64,000 nucleotides of DNA from Bradyrhizobium embrapense (lineage in GTDB: Bacteria > Pseudomonadota > Alphaproteobacteria > Rhizobiales > Xanthobacteraceae): NCBI RefSeq assembly GCF_001189235.2, contig NZ_LFIP02000004.1, positions 310,001 through 374,000 on the forward strand, written 5' to 3'. The notes under the pieces were generated by a model. That model made no database searches. It was given only the letters and a program-made list of their open reading frames with translations, and was not told the origin of the DNA. Shown here piece by piece: positions 61,898 to 64,000 of this stretch. The position numbers were made by a program, and so were the translations under genes. Within the stretch, counting starts at the first letter, position 1; the number at the start of each line of letters is the position of its first letter.

Positions 61898-63166
61898 ATG
61901 GCCTATGCGGCGACAGCCGGGACGTCCCATTCGCCGACATCGGCATCGTCCGGCGTGCTGGCGCTGCAGCGTGCTCTGGTGTGGCTCGCCGGCGCGTCGG
62001 TTGCCATCGTGTTCATCGAACCGAGCCCGTATGAACTCGTCACGCTGACCGCGTGCGTACTGTTCTTTGCGACGGGCCTGCGCATGCAGCTCGTGTTCAT
62101 GCCGTTGTTGTTCGCGCTGATCGTGCTCAATGTCGGCTACTGCATCGGCGCGGTGCCGTTCCTCGACAAGCCGGAGGTGGGGAACTGGGTGCTCACCTCC
62201 TGGTACATGGCCGTCACCGTCATCTTCTTCGCGATGGTGATGTCGGAGGATACCGAAGCGCGGCTCGACATGCTGCGCCGTGGTCTGATCGTCGGCGCGA
62301 TGATCGCCTCGCTGGCGGGCATCGCCGGCTACTTCCATCTGGTGCCCGGCGGCTACGACCTGCTGACGCTGTATGATCGCGCCCGCGGCACCTTCAAGGA
62401 CCCCAACGTGCTGGGCGCGTTCCTGATCCTGCCGGCGCTGTTCACGCTGCAGAGCGTGGTCTCCGATCCCTTCGGCAAGGCGTTCCGCAACGCCATCGCG
62501 TTCGGCATCATCTCGCTTGCGATCCTGCTGTCGTTCTCACGCGCCGCCTGGGGCGGCCTGATCGTCACCGCGGCCTTCATGCTGGCGCTGATGGTGTTCA
62601 CCAGCCGCTCGCAGGCGCAGCGCTCGCGCATCATCGTGATGACCGTGATCGCAGCGACCTTGGCCGTCGCGCTGGTCGCGGTGCTGCTCTCGATCGGTTC
62701 GGTCGCCGACATGTTCAAGCAGCGCGCGAGCTTCGATCAGAGCTACGACGAAGGCCGCTTCGGCCGGTTCGGCCGCCACATCCTCGGCGCCCAGATGGCG
62801 CTCGAACTGCCGTTTGGCATCGGGCCGCTGCAATTCCACACCTACTTCCCCGAGGACACCCACAACTCGTTCCTCAACGCCTTCATGTCGGGCGGCTGGA
62901 TCTCGGGGATCTGCTATCCGGCGCTGGTGTTCGTCAGCGCGATCATCGGTTTCCGCTACATCTACAAGCGGGTGCCGTGGCAACGCGACTATCTGGCGAT
63001 TTTCTCGGCGTTCCTCGGCATCGCCGGCGAGAGCTTCATCATCGATACCGACCATTGGCGGCATTTCTGGATGATGCTGGGCACGATGTGGGGCATGTAC
63101 GCGGCGGCCGAGCGCTATCGCGCGACGACGCCTGATGTTAGCGGCGAGACTTCGGCGGCATCTTGA
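61898..63166 (+). CDS. O-antigen ligase / polymerase-type membrane protein
   Basis: A 422-residue protein with about 11 hydrophobic segments and the Wzy_C family layout: TM bundle, then a periplasmic loop around residues 290-330 (SYDEGRFGRFGRHILGAQMA), then LPFGIGPLQFHTYFPEDTHNSFLNAF. The pattern with a His-bearing HNSFLNAFMSGGW motif after the big loop matches O-antigen ligases and polymerases. Which of the two it is cannot be told. ATG 61898 follows a repeat-containing gap after the sugar transferase, so it may be in the same unit. Confidence 0.85.
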   Translation: MAYAATAGTSHSPTSASSGVLALQRALVWLAGASVAIVFIEPSPYELVTLTACVLFFATGLRMQLVFMPLLFALIVLNVGYCIGAVPFLDKPEVGNWVLTSWYMAVTVIFFAMVMSEDTEARLDMLRRGLIVGAMIASLAGIAGYFHLVPGGYDLLTLYDRARGTFKDPNVLGAFLILPALFTLQSVVSDPFGKAFRNAIAFGIISLAILLSFSRAAWGGLIVTAAFMLALMVFTSRSQAQRSRIIVMTVIAATLAVALVAVLLSIGSVADMFKQRASFDQSYDEGRFGRFGRHILGAQMALELPFGIGPLQFHTYFPEDTHNSFLNAFMSGGWISGICYPALVFVSAIIGFRYIYKRVPWQRDYLAIFSAFLGIAGESFIIDTDHWRHFWMMLGTMWGMYAAAERYRATTPDVSGETSAAS

Positions 63167-63662
63167 GCTCGGCGCGCTGCTCGGGAGGCATGTCGATCAC
63201 CGCCTTCAATGCTTCGGTCGCCTCCAGCACGCCCTTGTAGCCGTCATTGGCGAAGCGCAGCAGCAGCCGCAGTTCGTCGTCGCTGTAGCCGCTCCACAGC
63301 TTGAGCATCGCGTCCTGCATCGGCACGTAGAACTTGCCGATCTCGGCCGCCTTTTCCTCCACCACCGAGATGAAGACCTTGCGTCGGTCGCTCGCGTCGC
63401 GCTCGCGGCGCACGTAGCCCGCCTTCTCCAAACGATCGACCACGCCGGTGATCGCGCCGGTGGTCAGCCCGGTCACTTCGGCGAGACGCCCCGCGGTCAC
63501 CCGCCCTTCAAGATGAAGGATGTCCATGCATTCCATGTCGGAATTGGAGATTCCGGCCATGTTTGCAACGGCTTGGCCGTACATCACGCCCTGCGCGGAC
63601 GACCGGCGCATCGCCTCCTCGAGTTCCTGCATCAGCGCTTCGCGCGACGTCGTGCTTGACAA
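63138..63662 (-). CDS. MarR-family transcriptional regulator
   Basis: A 174-residue winged-helix regulator. The DNA-binding region is MDILHLEGRVTAGRLAEVTG then LTTGAITGVVDRLEKAGYVR, then the wing RRERDASDRRKVFISV. The C-terminal helices (LRLLLRFANDGYKGVLEATE) form the dimer. The TTG at 63662 is the likely start, with GGAG five to six bases upstream; its 3' end overlaps the ligase gene by 29 bp. It is divergent from the FAD monooxygenase gene, probably its target. Confidence 0.9.
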   Translation of the reverse strand: MSSTTSREALMQELEEAMRRSSAQGVMYGQAVANMAGISNSDMECMDILHLEGRVTAGRLAEVTGLTTGAITGVVDRLEKAGYVRRERDASDRRKVFISVVEEKAAEIGKFYVPMQDAMLKLWSGYSDDELRLLLRFANDGYKGVLEATEALKAVIDMPPEQRAELKMPPKSRR

Positions 63663-63670
63663 AGCTGCTC

Positions 63671-63710
63671 CTATATCTTATTCGCCTTATATCTCATTTA
63701 CTAAGATAAT
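63671..63710. promoter_or_regulatory. AT-rich MarR/FAD-monooxygenase divergent operator region
   Basis: CTATATCTTATT (63671-63682) and TTATATCTCATT (63688-63699) are direct repeats 17 bp apart, followed by CTAAGATAAT (63701-63710), which is roughly the reverse of the repeat core. The stretch is very AT-rich for this genome. This suggests overlapping promoters and an operator, with ATATCTCA-N5-TAAGATAAT as an imperfect palindrome. Confidence 0.5.
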
Positions 63711-63755
63711 TAGAAACTGATCTTTCGTACCTCACCCGGATGCATGGAGCAAGGC

Positions 63756-64000
63756 ATGACCAAACGTCCCCGTAAAGCTCTGATCATCGGCGCCGGCATC
63801 GCAGGTCCTGCGACCGCGATGTTTCTGACCCGCGCCGGCATCGAAGCCGAGCTCTATGAAGCCTGGCCCTACTCCACCGGGATCGGCGGCGGCTTGCAGA
63901 TTGCACCGAACGGCATGCATGTGCTGGCGGAGCTCGGCCTCGCCGATGAACTGATCCGCAGCGGCTCGATCGCCGAATCCTTCGACTTCTATTCGCAGGG
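63756..64000 (+). CDS. FAD-dependent monooxygenase, salicylate-hydroxylase-like (truncated by window end)
   Basis: The first 81 codons read MTKRPRKALIIGAGIAGPAT, the GxGxxG FAD-binding motif of class-A flavin monooxygenases, then RAGIEAELYEAWPYSTGIGG and LQIAPNGMHVLAELGLADEL. The FAD-site pattern and IAPNGMHVLAELGL segment match the PHBH/salicylate hydroxylase superfamily; the substrate is beyond the window. ATG 63756 follows AAGG closely; the start may be an upstream ATG at 63741. Regulation by the divergent MarR protein is inferred. Confidence 0.8.
   Translation, partial: MTKRPRKALIIGAGIAGPATAMFLTRAGIEAELYEAWPYSTGIGGGLQIAPNGMHVLAELGLADELIRSGSIAESFDFYSQ

Overview
The window looks like chromosomal DNA from a Bradyrhizobium-type alphaproteobacterium (order Rhizobiales). 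This is inferred from high GC content, alphaproteobacterial versions of core proteins (trigger factor-ClpP-ClpX, Lon, HU, RplM-RpsI, a NadQ-like regulator before nadABC, type-2 CtaA), a sigma-54-type glnB promoter, and short palindromic repeats of a kind I associate with Bradyrhizobium. I see no phage, transposase, plasmid functions, CRISPR array or rRNA. Most of the window is ordinary chromosome.

Layout. 1-8.7 kb: two SAM methyltransferases, a small conserved protein, tRNA-Asp, HU, peptidase T, small secreted/YCII proteins, tRNA-Val, a GFA-type zinc protein, and a GntR regulator coupled to an MFS transporter. 8.7-15.7 kb: the proteostasis block lon, clpX, clpP and tig, all on the minus strand, followed by tRNA-Leu. 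15.8-21.3 kb: a copper-ligand-poor multicopper-oxidase-like Tat protein, a LysR/SDR divergent pair, a decayed GNAT gene and nnr. 21.4-23.6 kb: glnB-glnA behind a sigma-54-type promoter. 23.6-28.3 kb: an AraC-family remnant, a haloalkane-dehalogenase-like hydrolase and an orphan Tat-exported binding protein flanked by two related palindromic repeats, then a large hybrid histidine kinase.

28.7-35.0 kb: an operon-like set (SsuABC-type permease, binding protein, ATPase and two different flavin-dependent monooxygenases) with a divergent aldo/keto reductase, probably an organosulfur or related scavenging system. 35.0-35.8 kb has no convincing gene but holds a long inverted repeat with nested hairpins. 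35.8-42.9 kb: class-I glutamine amidotransferase-like hydrolase, AI-2E family permease, a diguanylate cyclase, rplM-rpsI, a thioesterase, an enoyl-CoA hydratase-like protein and a CoA-binding protein. 43.0-50.7 kb: O-acetylhomoserine sulfhydrylase, a secreted protein, the nadQ-like gene followed by nadABC with two palindromic operator candidates between them, ctaA and a DUF2842 protein.

50.7-63.2 kb is enriched in surface-polysaccharide genes: deacetylase-like protein, CelD-type acyltransferase, a Wzc/GumC-like co-polymerase with a degenerate kinase domain, a Wza-like lipoprotein, a family-4 glycosyltransferase, a WcaJ/ExoY-type initiating transferase and an O-antigen-ligase/polymerase-type membrane protein. 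A LysR/MFS divergent pair interrupts it. The window ends with a MarR regulator divergent from a truncated FAD monooxygenase gene.

No wholly new system stands out. The best leads are the nadA operator overlapping its ribosome-binding site, the hairpin element near 35.5 kb, the two-monooxygenase ABC operon and several proteins with lost catalytic residues. Homology calls rest on recognition from sequence alone; no searches were run.
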